Origin: Chlorobiota bacterium
GTDB taxonomy: Bacteria; Bacteroidota; Bacteroidia; Bacteroidales; JAADJA01
Direction of reading: 5' to 3'
Length of the DNA stretch: 49,260 bases
Assembly: GCA_013151015.1 (NCBI GenBank)
Contig: JAADJA010000016.1
Location: forward strand, 1 to 49,260
Of the stretch, positions 26,904-36,055 are shown piece after piece. The notes below the pieces were generated by a model. The model ran no database searches. It saw only the letters and a program-made list of their open reading frames with translations, and had not been told where the DNA came from. The position numbers and the translations under genes are program-made. The stretch's first letter is position 1, and every line of letters starts with the position of its first letter.

Positions 26904-28340
26904 ATGAGGCAGCTTTTATTTTCCTTTTTCATTGTTTTCGCCCTAAATACTTTTTCCTGTACGAAAGGAAATGCCGCAAACCTGCCGGATTCTGTTTCTT
27001 CGGTGGATTATTTTATTATCAGGAACATTGAGTTTTCGGGGAACAAGATCACCAAAAAACGGATTATCCAACGTGAATTGCTTTTTAAGGAAAACGACAC
27101 AATTCCGGTAAGCGAAATAAGCTCGGTTTTTGAACAAAGCCGACAAAACCTGGTCAACACCTCCCTTTTCAATATCGTGCACATTGATTCGGTCCCGGTG
27201 AAATCCGATCCGAAATTATTGGACGTGAAACTGGGCTTTACCGAACGCTGGTATGTCTGGCCTGTCCCCATCCTTGAATTTGCCGACAGGAACATCAACG
27301 AATGGCTGAAGAAAAAAGACTGGCGCCGCGTGAACTACGGTATGTTCCTTACCTGGAACAATTTCAGGGGGAGAAGGGAAAAACTGATATTGTTCACCCG
27401 TTTTGGGTACGACCAAAAATATGAGCTTTCTTACCAGATCCCTTATATAAACAAAAAGCAGACATGGGGACTGGGCGTTGCCGGTGGATTTGCCCAAAAC
27501 CATGAAATAGCCTATAGTTCCGTTGACAACAAGGAAGTTTATTACCGGGAAGAAAACGAGAGCCCGAAACGTGAGGTCTTTGCCTATGCAGAAGCCTATC
27601 ACCGCAAAGGCATCTATAATATGCACTGGTTCAAATTTCAATATACCGACCTCAACGTAACCGATTCTGTCCTTATTTATAATCCCGATTATTCCTTTTC
27701 CCCATTCAACGACAATAAATTCTTTTCGTTCTTTTATCAATACCGCAGCGATTACCGCGACTTTAAACAATATCCGTTGAAAGGCCATTATTTTGATGCA
27801 ATGATCGAAAAGAAAGGACTAGGGCTTATGGCGGGCCAGAATGTAAATATCCTTGACTTGAAAGCCAATTACAGGCAGTACAACCAAATCGGCAAACGGT
27901 TTTATTGGGCAAGTGGTTTGTCGGCAAAGGTATCCCCCATCGGGAATTACCAGCCCTATTATTATCAAAAAGGCCTTGGTTATGGGCGTGATTTTGTAAG
28001 GGGCTATGAGTTTTATGTGGTTGATGGGCAGCATTACGCACTCATGAAAAACAACCTGAAATTCGAGTTGGTATCCATGCGTGAGTTTTCGTTGGATTTT
28101 ATCCCCACCGACAAATTCAGTAAATTGTATTATGCTTTTTACCTGAATATCTTTGCCGATTTCGGTTATGTGATCGACCACCGGAACATCAGCACCAACC
28201 CTTTGTCCAACGAAATTATGGCAGGTTATGGGATTGGCCTCGACTTTGCGACCTATTACGATTTTGTATTTCGCTTTGAATACACTTTTAACAAAATGGG
28301 GGAATCGGGTTTTTTCATTTCCTTTATGCCTTCTATTTAG
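26904..28340 (+). CDS. Omp85/BamA-like outer-membrane protein
   Basis: This 478-residue protein has a signal peptide (about 1-24), one POTRA-type domain (about 36-112: IRNIEFSGNKITKKRIIQREL...SLFNIVHID) and a predicted beta-barrel with alternating aromatic strands. The late motif GLGYGRDFVRGYEFYVVDG resembles the VRGY/F lid-lock motif of Omp85 proteins. One POTRA rather than five makes it a short Omp85 family member rather than canonical BamA. It is likely to act in outer-membrane insertion or translocation. Its last 32 bp are duplicated at 44234-44265. It is co-transcribed with the CBS gene. Confidence 0.85.
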   Translation: MRQLLFSFFIVFALNTFSCTKGNAANLPDSVSSVDYFIIRNIEFSGNKITKKRIIQRELLFKENDTIPVSEISSVFEQSRQNLVNTSLFNIVHIDSVPVKSDPKLLDVKLGFTERWYVWPVPILEFADRNINEWLKKKDWRRVNYGMFLTWNNFRGRREKLILFTRFGYDQKYELSYQIPYINKKQTWGLGVAGGFAQNHEIAYSSVDNKEVYYREENESPKREVFAYAEAYHRKGIYNMHWFKFQYTDLNVTDSVLIYNPDYSFSPFNDNKFFSFFYQYRSDYRDFKQYPLKGHYFDAMIEKKGLGLMAGQNVNILDLKANYRQYNQIGKRFYWASGLSAKVSPIGNYQPYYYQKGLGYGRDFVRGYEFYVVDGQHYALMKNNLKFELVSMREFSLDFIPTDKFSKLYYAFYLNIFADFGYVIDHRNISTNPLSNEIMAGYGIGLDFATYYDFVFRFEYTFNKMGESGFFISFMPSI

Positions 28341-28409
28341 TGTATCAAAGAAAACCGGTGCTTACAAAAATTTATCCCTGCAAAGTAGTATAACCAGAAA
28401 ATTATTGTT

Positions 28410-28417
28410 TATATTTG
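28410..28417 (+). promoter_or_regulatory. -7 element for the histidine kinase gene
   Basis: TATATTTG matches TAnnTTTG, 43 nt before the kinase ATG, in an otherwise gene-free 120-nt gap. No strong -33 is visible. Confidence 0.35.
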
Positions 28418-28460
28418 ACATTTGTTTGTTTCGAGGTATTTACTGATTTAATTTTATGAG

Positions 28461-30707
28461 ATGAAAAAAACCATTCCTTTAGATATTTTTTTGTTGGTTT
28501 TTTTCTTTTTCCCCTTTTCTGTTATCTCGTTTTCAAACAATTCAATACTCGACAGCCTTTTATCAAAATACCAAAATCCAACTGATAACACTGCGAAATT
28601 GGAGCTATTAAAAAAAATTGCACATTATTGGGCCGATAAAAATAGTGATTCTTCTATATTATATGGTAAAAAACTAATTTATGAGGCTGAAAATGCAAAA
28701 GATACGTTATTTATATCCAGTGGTTTTTTGCAAGTAATAAATCAATTTATTTTTTTGAGCGAATACGATTCTTCATTGTATTATTCATTTCGGTGTTTGG
28801 AATATGTCAGGGCCCGTAGTTTGTACAAATTACAATATGCCATGCTTTTATTGTTTATAGGGGATCAATACAGGGCAACTGCACAATATGACAATTCGAT
28901 ACGCTATTTAACAGAGGCCTGGGCTCTTGCAAACAAAACTAATAACACTAAATTAAAATCAAATATCTTAAACAGGTTGGCGGCTGTATATTTTGAGACA
29001 GGAAAGTACGACGAAGCCCTTTTATGGGCCGATTCTTCGCTTAGACTTGCTGAATTTATCAACAACAAAGTACTTTCATCAAACAACCTGGCCATAAAAG
29101 GAGCTATATTCCGCGACCAAGGAGATTATAAAAACGCTATCGAAAGTTTTCAGGAGGCTTTGCGCTTTATAAGGGAATTTGACAATCCAAGTGGGGAAGC
29201 AAATATATTAAATAATATATCCATTACTTATTTTCTTTTGAAAGACTACCATAACACGGTACAATATGCCATGGAATCTTATGATATTTCATCAAAATTA
29301 AACCTAAAAGCCCTTAGTGTTGTATCTTCAGAATACCTTGCCAGGGCTTATGCCGAAATTGGGGAATTTGAACTTGCCTATAAATACCATGTTATCTTTG
29401 AACATAAGCGAATGGGGATTTTCTCAGAGAAAAGCGATAAGCTGATATCGGAACTCAACACGAAATATGAAACACAAAAAAAAGAACAGCAGATCGAAAA
29501 ACAACAAATGCAGATTGAAAAGAAAGACTATAAGATCAAGAAAAAAAACATAACCCTGACCATGTTCTTGTTCATTTTTGTTTTTCTGGCCGTATTCTCA
29601 ATTTATATATACTCTACCCGTAAAAAGCTAAAAAAGGTCAACCGGCTTTTAACCAAGAAAAACTTACAAATAAGCAAGCAGAAAATCGAAATTGAAACTT
29701 ATGCAAAAAAGGTAAACAATGCCTATGAAAAATTACGGGAACTTGACGAATACAAGCAAGCCATGACAAGTATGCTGGTGCACGATTTAAAAAACCCGCT
29801 TAATTTATTAGCAAACCTTGATGTGTTTGACAATGAAAAGGAAAAGAGCGTAATCGTAAACCGTGCGAGCAAACAAATGCTTATCCTGATCATGAACCTC
29901 CTTGACATTAACAAAGCCGAGAACAATAGTTTGACCCTGAACAAAACCAAAGTCGATTTGTTTGAGATTATTCGGCTGTCATTACAGGAAACTGAGTATT
30001 TATGTTTGGAAAAAAACATTGAAATATTGAACAAGTCAACTTTCAATTACGGTTTTATGGCCGATAAGGATATTTTAACACGGGTTTTTATAAATTTCCT
30101 TACCAACGCAATCAAGTACTCACATTCCAACGACACTATTTCCATAAACACGGCCATAACCAAGGACAACCTCCTAAGGATTTCCGTGAAGGATGAGGGG
30201 ATCGGGATAGCTAAAGAACACCATGAGGTCATTTTTGAAAAATTCGCACAGGTAAAAAAAATCAAATCGGGCCAAATCGGCTCTACCGGTTTAGGCCTCG
30301 CATTTTGCAAAGTCGCTGCCGAATCCCATGACTGGGTGATTGGTGTCGATTCCGAACCCGGCAATGGTGCTGAATTTTGGATTATGCTAAATGAGTATCA
30401 AATAAACTCGGGGTCTTTTACTACATTTGAAGAAAATGCCGTAGAAACCGAAAATAACATAGAAGAACAGGAAATTTCAGAAAATGTTAAGCTGGCATTG
30501 GAACCTTTTCTTCTGGGACTGAAAAAACTGGATGTTTACAGGATTTCTGAAATAAAAAAATTGATACGGGATATCCGTAAAAAGGATATAAAAGAAATGA
30601 CACAATGGTTAAATGAGGTAAGGAAAGCCGCTGAAACCTTTAATGAAAAAAAATATATCAAATTGATGGAAGAAGGCTCTAAAAGATGGGGGATAGACAG
30701 TAGGTAG
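28461..30707 (+). CDS. TPR sensor histidine kinase
   Basis: This is a 748-residue membrane sensor. The signal peptide is at about 6-26, and periplasmic TPR-like repeats cover about 40-330 (ILNRLAAVYFETGKYDEALLWADSSL is one helical pair). A lysine/glutamine-rich coiled coil (about 335-360) leads to a transmembrane helix near 365-388. The HisKA box is MLVHDLKNPLNLL (His near 440). HATPase motifs are the N-box NFLTNAIKYS (about 540), G1 DEGIGIA and G2 GSTGLGLAF (about 608). An extra C-terminal helical segment of about 90 residues (670-748, ALEPFLLGLKKLDVYRISEI...) follows. It is directly upstream of its presumed response-regulator partner. Confidence 0.93.
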   Translation: MKKTIPLDIFLLVFFFFPFSVISFSNNSILDSLLSKYQNPTDNTAKLELLKKIAHYWADKNSDSSILYGKKLIYEAENAKDTLFISSGFLQVINQFIFLSEYDSSLYYSFRCLEYVRARSLYKLQYAMLLLFIGDQYRATAQYDNSIRYLTEAWALANKTNNTKLKSNILNRLAAVYFETGKYDEALLWADSSLRLAEFINNKVLSSNNLAIKGAIFRDQGDYKNAIESFQEALRFIREFDNPSGEANILNNISITYFLLKDYHNTVQYAMESYDISSKLNLKALSVVSSEYLARAYAEIGEFELAYKYHVIFEHKRMGIFSEKSDKLISELNTKYETQKKEQQIEKQQMQIEKKDYKIKKKNITLTMFLFIFVFLAVFSIYIYSTRKKLKKVNRLLTKKNLQISKQKIEIETYAKKVNNAYEKLRELDEYKQAMTSMLVHDLKNPLNLLANLDVFDNEKEKSVIVNRASKQMLILIMNLLDINKAENNSLTLNKTKVDLFEIIRLSLQETEYLCLEKNIEILNKSTFNYGFMADKDILTRVFINFLTNAIKYSHSNDTISINTAITKDNLLRISVKDEGIGIAKEHHEVIFEKFAQVKKIKSGQIGSTGLGLAFCKVAAESHDWVIGVDSEPGNGAEFWIMLNEYQINSGSFTTFEENAVETENNIEEQEISENVKLALEPFLLGLKKLDVYRISEIKKLIRDIRKKDIKEMTQWLNEVRKAAETFNEKKYIKLMEEGSKRWGIDSR

Positions 30708-30744
30708 CGGAAAAGCATTTAACAAATTAAGTTTTAACCCTTGA

Positions 30745-30771
30745 CACGCCCGCCTGAACGAACGGGCAGGA
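30745..30771. repeat. GCCCGCCTG...CGGGCAGG hairpin block
   Basis: CGCCCGCCTGAACGAACGGGCAGG lies between the kinase and regulator genes. It gives a short GCCCG/CGGGC stem and belongs to the same broad family as the CCTGCC.../GGCAGG blocks elsewhere. The response-regulator frame is open through it, but the real start is the ATG at 30804. Confidence 0.5.
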
Positions 30772-30803
30772 AACTTTTAACTTTAAACTCCAATCCAAAA
30801 AAA

Positions 30804-31637
30804 ATGACAAAAAATAAAATCCTCGTAGTTGACGATGTTATAGAAAGCCTAAGGACGATAATCTCGATCATTGAAAAGTACCACCCTGAATACATCATTT
30901 ACCAGGCAAATAATGGCCAATCGGCATTAACGGCAATGGAAAATATTACGCCCGATATTATTGTTTCCGATTGGGAGATGCCAGAGATGAACGGAATTGA
31001 GCTGATTCAGTCCCTAAAGAAATCACCTGCCCTGATGCATATACCAATAATAATTGCCACGGGGGTAATGCTATCGGACGAAGACCTAAAGACAGCACTC
31101 GATGCCGGTGCCATGGATTATTTAAGGAAACCGATAAACCCGGTGGAATTAGTGGCCCGGATGCATTCGGCCATTACCATTGCACAATATCAAAAAAAAC
31201 TCATCAAGGAAAAAGAGAGCAAAATACTTGAAAACGCCATCTTTACCACCAGGGTAAACCGTTTTTTGGGCAAGGCTTCATCAAGCATCAAAGAAATAAT
31301 TGAAACCGGGGGAAATAAAGCTATTATGGAAAAAGGACTTGCTGAAATAGCTTTTAAAATCGATGAGAAATTAAAAGGCAATGGTTGGCAAAAATTCACG
31401 ATCGCCTATAATAAACTTCACCCCGGTTTCGAACAAAGACTGCTTACTTTGCACCCCTTGCTCAATCCAACCGAATTAAAACTATCGGCCTTGATACGGC
31501 TTGGGCTTAGCGTGAAGGAACTTTCTGCGCTTATGTTCGTGACCACCGAAAGCATGAAGGTTTTCAGGTCGCGCCTAAGAAAAAAACTGGAACTGCAAAC
31601 CGGGCAAAACCTGCAATCCTATTTGTGTTCTGTATGA
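30804..31637 (+). CDS. Response regulator with C-terminal HTH
   Basis: This 277-residue protein has an N-terminal receiver (about 3-125) with acidic pocket DD (10-11), phosphoacceptor Asp56 in IIVSDWEMPEMNG, and the conserved Lys in DYLRKPINP. The linker (about 130-215) is helical. The C-terminus (about 216-270) is a GerE/LuxR-like helix-turn-helix (NPTELKLSALIRLGLSVKEL...STESMKVFRSRLRKKL), a form common in Bacteroidota. It is paired with the upstream kinase. The next downstream unit carries the paired TTGYTAACC promoter, so it is a candidate regulator of that promoter class, by location only. Confidence 0.92.
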   Translation: MTKNKILVVDDVIESLRTIISIIEKYHPEYIIYQANNGQSALTAMENITPDIIVSDWEMPEMNGIELIQSLKKSPALMHIPIIIATGVMLSDEDLKTALDAGAMDYLRKPINPVELVARMHSAITIAQYQKKLIKEKESKILENAIFTTRVNRFLGKASSSIKEIIETGGNKAIMEKGLAEIAFKIDEKLKGNGWQKFTIAYNKLHPGFEQRLLTLHPLLNPTELKLSALIRLGLSVKELSALMFVTTESMKVFRSRLRKKLELQTGQNLQSYLCSV

Positions 31638-32191
31638 AAGTTGGGGCGTGTAAGATTTGGAGATGCAACTTGGAGATGCAACAAGCGTCCACGCTTGTTG
31701 TTGGGTAGTGGTCGCATCGCAAACCCGGACACTTGCCTCATTTACCAGGATCGAAACCCTTATCCATAGCAAATAGTGCGCAAGCCCAACTTCTTTCTAT
31801 GAGTACCTGAACAGAGCTTGTCGAAGTAGGTGGTGCGGAGGGCATAACGTTGGCTGGGGTGTGTTATTGCACGCCCATCACAGATTATATCTGTGGTGCA
31901 TCCAGACACTTTTGCTGCAAAAAAAATTCAATTTTGAAAGACAGCCCATTACCGCCAACAGATTGCCACAGCATTCCCCCGATACTAGGCTCGCCCCACA
32001 ATGCTTCGCAATGACGTTGGTCTCTAATATCGTTCTTCCATATATGCGGAAAGCGTCCTCGCTTGTTACCGCCCCCTGAGACCCATATGCAATAAACATC
32101 CCCGCTGGTATTGCCAGGCGCTTTAGGATTTGCGATCCGAAAGCGGTACAATGGATTTCCAATCCCATATAGTCCCGGTACACTGGTTATT
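31638..32191. other. Gene-free 554-nt stretch with hairpins
   Basis: No supported gene. It contains a strong CAACAAGCGT-CC-ACGCTTGTTG hairpin at 31679-31700 (perfect 10-bp stem; likely RNA structure after the regulator gene, no T-run), an interrupted GAGCTTGTCGAAG word at 31814-31826, the CATCACAG hairpin copy at 31875-31913, and a GGAAAGCGTCCTCGCTTGTT block near 32048-32067. Open frames here (31878-32183 on both strands) show no protein-like composition. Confidence 0.6.
31875..31913. repeat. CATCACAG/CTGTGGTG hairpin repeat, copy A
   Basis: The hairpin CATCACAGAT...ATCTGTGGTG (31875-31897) is followed by CATCCAGACACTTTTG. Other copies are at 35732-35754, 36622-36660 and 39597-39654, all in this accessory region. 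Confidence 0.8.
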
Positions 32192-32282
32192 TTGTTAACC
32201 TATTGTTAACCTCCACAACCATTTTTGTTAACCTTTTGCTAACCACGATATTTTTATTTGCCGGTACGCACAAATACTTTTG
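32192..32282 (+). promoter_or_regulatory. Paired TTGYTAACC promoter, site 1
   Basis: TTGTTAACC occurs at 32192-32200, 32203-32211 and 32225-32233, and TTGCTAACC at 32236-32244. Starts within each pair are 11 bp apart, and the pairs are 33 bp (three periods) apart. After the last box come exactly 30 nt and then TACTTTTG (32275-32282), a perfect TAnnTTTG -7 element. It drives the T9SS protein at 32375. The same layout recurs at 36770 and 39744. Confidence 0.75.
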
Positions 32283-32374
32283 CCGGTGAAAACAATTTAT
32301 TCACTAAAAACAAATTTATGCATGAAAAAAAACAGTTCATTATTCATTTATTCATTCATTAAATTCAAATCATT

Positions 32375-33859
32375 ATGGTAAAAATCAAACATTTCTTAAT
32401 CGCATGCTCCCTGCTGGTGCTTTATGGCATAAGTTACGGACAGGCGGGCATGACGGTCGCTGCCGGGACCGATGTTACGGTGGTGGCCGGGACAACGCTC
32501 GACATTGGCTCGGGCAACCTGCTGCTAAAGGACGGCTTAAGCACGTCCCCTTCCTTTCTCGAAAAAGGGTCGCTTACCTTCTCGGGGGGCGGGGAAGCTT
32601 TTATTGAACAGTACATTGGCCAGGACGCATGGCATATTGTATCGCCTTCGGTCAGCAATGAGGTGAACGGCGCTTATATGTGGATGTACATGTACAGCTA
32701 CACCGAACCGAACAATTCGTGGTTCAGCATGAGCGACCCTGCCACTATCCCACTCAATGCCGGACAGGGTTACTTTTTGTGGTCTTATACCACAGACCCC
32801 AACGGGACATTCCCGCCCTCGCCCGATTCGGCAGTGCTCAATGGCATATTGAACAAGGCCGACTTTGGTTTAACGCTCTCGAACACCGATGCAAGCCCAA
32901 AATCAGGGTGGAACCTTATTGGCAACCCATACCCTTGTGCCATCGACTGGAACAACAACTGGACAAGCACAAACGTGGGGCCCACGGTTTACCTCTACGA
33001 TAATGCCGGAACCGGGAATTACCAGACCTGGAACCACAACACGGGCGTGGGAACCAATGGAAAGACCGATGGCAACATAGCCTCCGGGCAGGGCTTTTGG
33101 GTCAGGGCCGCCGACACGACCGGTGCGGCAACCTCCATCACGATCCCACAGGCCGAACGCCTGCACAGCACTCAGGCGTTCCTGAAAAACACCTGGGAAA
33201 ACCTGCTCAGGCTCAACGTGGCGGGCGACAACGGGTCCGACGAGACCGTGATATGCTTCGATCAAGGGGCAACCGCCGGTTTCGACGTAGAACTCGATGC
33301 ATGGCACGTGCCGGGAAGGGACGGGGCGCCCTCGGTCTATTCCGTACAGGGGAACCAGCACCTGGCCGTCAACTTCCTGACCTCATTGGAGATAAACCCT
33401 TTGGTACCATTAGACTTTATCGCTTTGGCACCGGGCAGCTTTATCATTACGGCAACGGGCATGGGGTCTTTCCCCGCCGATGTGCCGCTATGGCTCGAGG
33501 ACACCAGGGACGATGTGTTCCAGGACCTGCGGGTAAACGAAAGCTATGCCTTCGCCTCAAGCCCACTGGACGCAGCGGGACGTTTTGTGCTGCATTTCTC
33601 CAACCCGCTGGGCATTGACAACCCCAACAATTTTGACATGGTAAGGATATTCGCTTATGAAAACAAGGTGTATGTGAACATACAGGGCCAACCGGACAAC
33701 GGTTCCCATTGCACCATCTTCGACATGATGGGCAGGAAAGTGGTCAAAAGGGCCGTGGAACAAGGGCTCACCACCATTGCGGTGCCCGATCGGGGCTATT
33801 ACCTCGTAACGGTGCTGACGCACAGGGGGATGACAACCGAAAAAGTGTTTATCAAATAA
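32375..33859 (+). CDS. T9SS sorting-domain secreted protein
   Basis: This 494-residue exported protein has a signal peptide at about 1-22 (LIACSLLVLYGISYGQ). A beta-rich body contains PSVSNEVNGAYMWMYMY, GWNLIGNPYPCAIDW and GQGFWVRA, the W-x-L-x-GNPYP block that recurs in Bacteroidota surface proteins. The C-terminal T9SS type A sorting domain covers about 425-494 (IFDMMGRKVVKRAVEQG ... GYYLVTVLTHRGMTTEKVFIK). It lacks a recognisable catalytic domain. The DNA is clearly richer in GC than its neighbours. It is followed after 12 nt by the PID-CTERM-like gene, so the two are one unit under the TTGYTAACC promoter. Confidence 0.85.
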   Translation: MVKIKHFLIACSLLVLYGISYGQAGMTVAAGTDVTVVAGTTLDIGSGNLLLKDGLSTSPSFLEKGSLTFSGGGEAFIEQYIGQDAWHIVSPSVSNEVNGAYMWMYMYSYTEPNNSWFSMSDPATIPLNAGQGYFLWSYTTDPNGTFPPSPDSAVLNGILNKADFGLTLSNTDASPKSGWNLIGNPYPCAIDWNNNWTSTNVGPTVYLYDNAGTGNYQTWNHNTGVGTNGKTDGNIASGQGFWVRAADTTGAATSITIPQAERLHSTQAFLKNTWENLLRLNVAGDNGSDETVICFDQGATAGFDVELDAWHVPGRDGAPSVYSVQGNQHLAVNFLTSLEINPLVPLDFIALAPGSFIITATGMGSFPADVPLWLEDTRDDVFQDLRVNESYAFASSPLDAAGRFVLHFSNPLGIDNPNNFDMVRIFAYENKVYVNIQGQPDNGSHCTIFDMMGRKVVKRAVEQGLTTIAVPDRGYYLVTVLTHRGMTTEKVFIK

Positions 33860-33871
33860 AAACGACAAGAT

Positions 33872-34108
33872 ATGAAAAAGATCATAAAATATACAATAGC
33901 CATAATAGCCATGGTGCTTTTATCGTTCGGCCTGTTCGCACAGAGCCCACCCCACCCCAACGGAGGAGGCGGCCCCGGCAGCGGCAACGCCCCGGTGGGC
34001 GGTGGCGCGCCAATCGATGGGGGATTGACTTTCCTGTTGATAATGGGGGCGGCCTATGGCAGCAAAAAACTATTTAACAAAAACGATAACAATCAAACAA
34101 ATAATTAA
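33872..34108 (+). CDS. PID-CTERM-like small sorted protein
   Basis: This 78-residue protein has a signal peptide (about 1-24, ending GLFAQ), a glycine/proline-rich middle ([18 protein letters not shown]) and a C-terminal sorting-signal-like tail: GAPIDGG, a hydrophobic segment [12 protein letters not shown], then basic SKKLFNK. This tripartite tail is the pattern I associate with the Bacteroidota PID-CTERM family; the role is unknown. It lies 12 nt after the T9SS gene. The frameshifted gene at 36923 encodes a protein of the same general plan. Confidence 0.72.
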   Translation: MKKIIKYTIAIIAMVLLSFGLFAQSPPHPNGGGGPGSGNAPVGGGAPIDGGLTFLLIMGAAYGSKKLFNKNDNNQTNN

Positions 34109-34123
34109 TAAACAAGGTAAAGG

Positions 34124-34137
34124 CAAGGCATGCCTTG
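34124..34137. other. Palindrome CAAGGCATGCCTTG
   Basis: A perfect 14-bp palindrome lies between the PID-CTERM-like gene and the FISUMP gene, 25 nt before the next start codon. It could be a short hairpin or an operator; nothing further supports either. Confidence 0.35.
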
Positions 34138-34161
34138 TCTCAACAATTAAAAAAAAACAAA

Positions 34162-35334
34162 ATGAAAAAAACAACTTTATTATTAATGGCAATTATTATG
34201 ATTGCAGGTTACACACTAACGGCACAGGTGGCCATTAACACCGATGGAAGTACCGCAGACGGCTCTGCGATGCTGGACGTAAAAAGCAGCGCAAAAGGCT
34301 TATTGCCCCCGCGTATGACAGAAGCCCAGCGCAATGCCATAAGCAGCCCCGCAGCAGGACTTATTATTTACTGCACAGATTGTGTGGAAATGCAAATGTA
34401 CAACGGCACCCAATGGGTGGGCATTACCACGGCCACGGCCACACCGCCAAACCAGGCCCCCGTGGCTTCCAATGTGAACTTTAGCGGCTCGCTGAATGTT
34501 GGTGATCTGCTTACCGGCTCATATACTTACAGCGATGTTGACAGCGACCCGGAAGGTAGCTCAACTTACCAGTGGTACAACGCAGATGACGGCTCCGGCA
34601 CCAACCAGGCGGCCATTAGCGGCGCTACCGCCTTGACATATACCCTGCAGGCAGCAGACGACACCAAATACATCAGCTTTGAGGTTACGCCAGTGGCTGC
34701 CACCGGGGCAAGCCTGGGCACCGCTGTGATGAGCGCTTATCAGGGGCCGGTAACTTCTGGCCCACCAACTGTTTACAACCCCAGCACAGGCAAAACCTGG
34801 GTAGACCGCAACCTTGGGGCCTCGCAAGTGGCAACAAGCAGCACCGATGCGGCAGCTTATGGCGACCTGTACCAGTGGGGCAGGCTGGCCGACGGGCACG
34901 AAAGCCGTACCAGCGGAACCACCACTACCCTTAGCAGCACAGATGTTCCCGGACACGGTAATTTTATTGTAACTTCCACATCTCCTAACGATTGGAGAAG
35001 CCCACAAAATGATAACCTATGGCAGGGGGTTAGCGGAACCAACAACCCATGCCCTGCCGGTTTCCGTTTACCTACAATAACAGAACTGGAAGGCGAACGT
35101 TATTATTGGACACCACAAAATGCGGCAGGTGCATTTAGTTCGGTTTTAAAACTAACTGTTGCCGGTGCCAGACCTTACAATAGTGGTGCAGTAAGCCTTA
35201 ATGGACAAGGCTACTACTCATCAAGTACACTTAATAATAATTCTGCCGTAAACATGAATATCTATGACACTGGCACTTACAGTTGGAGTGCGAGCCGTGC
35301 ATATGGACTAACTGTCCGTTGCATCAAGGATTAG
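34162..35334 (+). CDS. FISUMP-domain exported protein
   Basis: This 390-residue exported protein has a signal peptide at about 1-20 ([17 protein letters not shown]). A short coiled/beta head follows ([31 protein letters not shown], a frequent Bacteroidota N-terminal module). An Ig-like domain (about 110-200) contains [20 protein letters not shown]. The C-terminal FISUMP (Fibrobacter succinogenes major paralogous) domain covers about 215-390, with [38 protein letters not shown] and [15 protein letters not shown] take the ATG at 34162; an earlier in-frame start lies inside AT-rich leader DNA. A strong hairpin follows 80 nt downstream. Confidence 0.85.
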   Translation: MKKTTLLLMAIIMIAGYTLTAQVAINTDGSTADGSAMLDVKSSAKGLLPPRMTEAQRNAISSPAAGLIIYCTDCVEMQMYNGTQWVGITTATATPPNQAPVASNVNFSGSLNVGDLLTGSYTYSDVDSDPEGSSTYQWYNADDGSGTNQAAISGATALTYTLQAADDTKYISFEVTPVAATGASLGTAVMSAYQGPVTSGPPTVYNPSTGKTWVDRNLGASQVATSSTDAAAYGDLYQWGRLADGHESRTSGTTTTLSSTDVPGHGNFIVTSTSPNDWRSPQNDNLWQGVSGTNNPCPAGFRLPTITELEGERYYWTPQNAAGAFSSVLKLTVAGARPYNSGAVSLNGQGYYSSSTLNNNSAVNMNIYDTGTYSWSASRAYGLTVRCIKD

Positions 35335-35415
35335 GTGTGCACTGAAGCAATTAATCAGGGTACACATGCACATTGTACTATTAAACTGATGATACCACAG
35401 GTATCGGCCAAAAAC

Positions 35416-35440
35416 AAGGGGTAGCCGCTGGCTACCCCTT
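35416..35440 (+). terminator. Strong hairpin after the FISUMP gene
   Basis: AAGGGGTAGCC-GCT-GGCTACCCCTT is a perfect 11-bp stem with a 3-nt loop, 81 nt after the stop. Only ATAATGG follows, so it lacks a real T-run. It is probably an RNA 3'-end structure or a bidirectional terminator. Confidence 0.55.
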
Positions 35441-35528
35441 ATAATGGCACTAAGGGCCGGGCAGTGTATAATGCCCGTAAAGGTTTAAAAAAAAATCGTT
35501 CTTTGATTTATTTAACTCACCCCCGTAC

Positions 35529-35657
35529 ATGAATGTTTCCGAAGAGTTCAAAAATGAATTTCAAAATTCAGGATCCATTGACACGTTTTATCTAAAAAAA
35601 ATCGTGAAATCCAAAATCATACGATTCTTTGTAAAGTGGGAAGGCCCCCAACAATAA
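35529..35657 (+). CDS. Possible 42-residue protein
   Basis: A short frame opens ATG AAT GTT TCC and encodes MNVSEEFKNEFQNSG..., ending FFVKWEGPQQ. The composition looks protein-like, but I recognise no family. It lies in a 721-nt gap, flanked by two copies of the word TCGTTCTTTGATnTA (about 35497 and 35693). It may be a gene fragment or chance. The start codon is preceded by a C-rich stretch with no convincing ribosome-binding site. Confidence 0.25.
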   Translation: MNVSEEFKNEFQNSGSIDTFYLKKIVKSKIIRFFVKWEGPQQ

Positions 35658-35731
35658 ACTGTCAATAGAATAATGGCAACTGCAATAGTTTGATCGTTCT
35701 TTGATATACTTGCCTACCGGCTTCTATCGCC

Positions 35732-35945
35732 CATCACAGTTTAAAACTGTGGTGGCTTCAGACACTAGTGCATCAATTCATAAATATGTTTGTTTATTTT
35801 CACTTCGGTTTTTTTCTTTGGATAAGGCAAAAATTTAAAGCATAGCCGTAGCTACGGTTTCAATTTTTAACGCAATATAAAGGAAAAAGAGTGTGAAAAT
35901 ACCAGTATGTAAATACCAGTATGTATTTGTGATTTGATGCACTAG
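35732..35945. repeat. Hairpin copy B and 12-bp inverted repeats
   Basis: CATCACAGTTT...AACTGTGGTG (35732-35754) is followed by CTTCAGACACTAGTGCATCAA. The 12-mer CTAGTGCATCAA (35765-35776) recurs inverted as TTGATGCACTAG at 35934-35945, bounding about 157 bp that includes a direct repeat TACCAGTATGTA (35900-35925). Just outside lies GGTTTGCAACC. The whole looks like a small mobile-element relic. The rest of the gap 35335-36055 holds no supported gene. Confidence 0.55.
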
Positions 35946-36032
35946 CGGTTTGCAACCGTAAAGTTTCAAGTTCCTGATTCGCTTCGGGCGAAACCGGCAC
36001 TTTTCCCTATTGCACATCTCAACAAAAACGCT

Positions 36033-36040
36033 TACTTTTG
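36033..36040 (+). promoter_or_regulatory. -7 element for the coiled-coil protein gene
   Basis: TACTTTTG is a perfect TAnnTTTG match, with TTGC about 19 nt upstream as a plausible -33. The start codon at 36056 would lie about 9 nt after the transcription start. Confidence 0.5.
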
Positions 36041-36055
36041 TAAAAAAACAATTCA

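Noticed and set aside
31878-32183. Open frames on the minus strand in the 31.6-32.2 kb gap
   Set aside because: They run over hairpin repeats, have no ribosome-binding context, and two overlapping frames look equally poor.
33097-33618. 173-codon frame inside the T9SS gene
   Set aside because: It is a shadow frame on the same strand in GC-rich DNA, with arginine-rich, non-protein-like composition.
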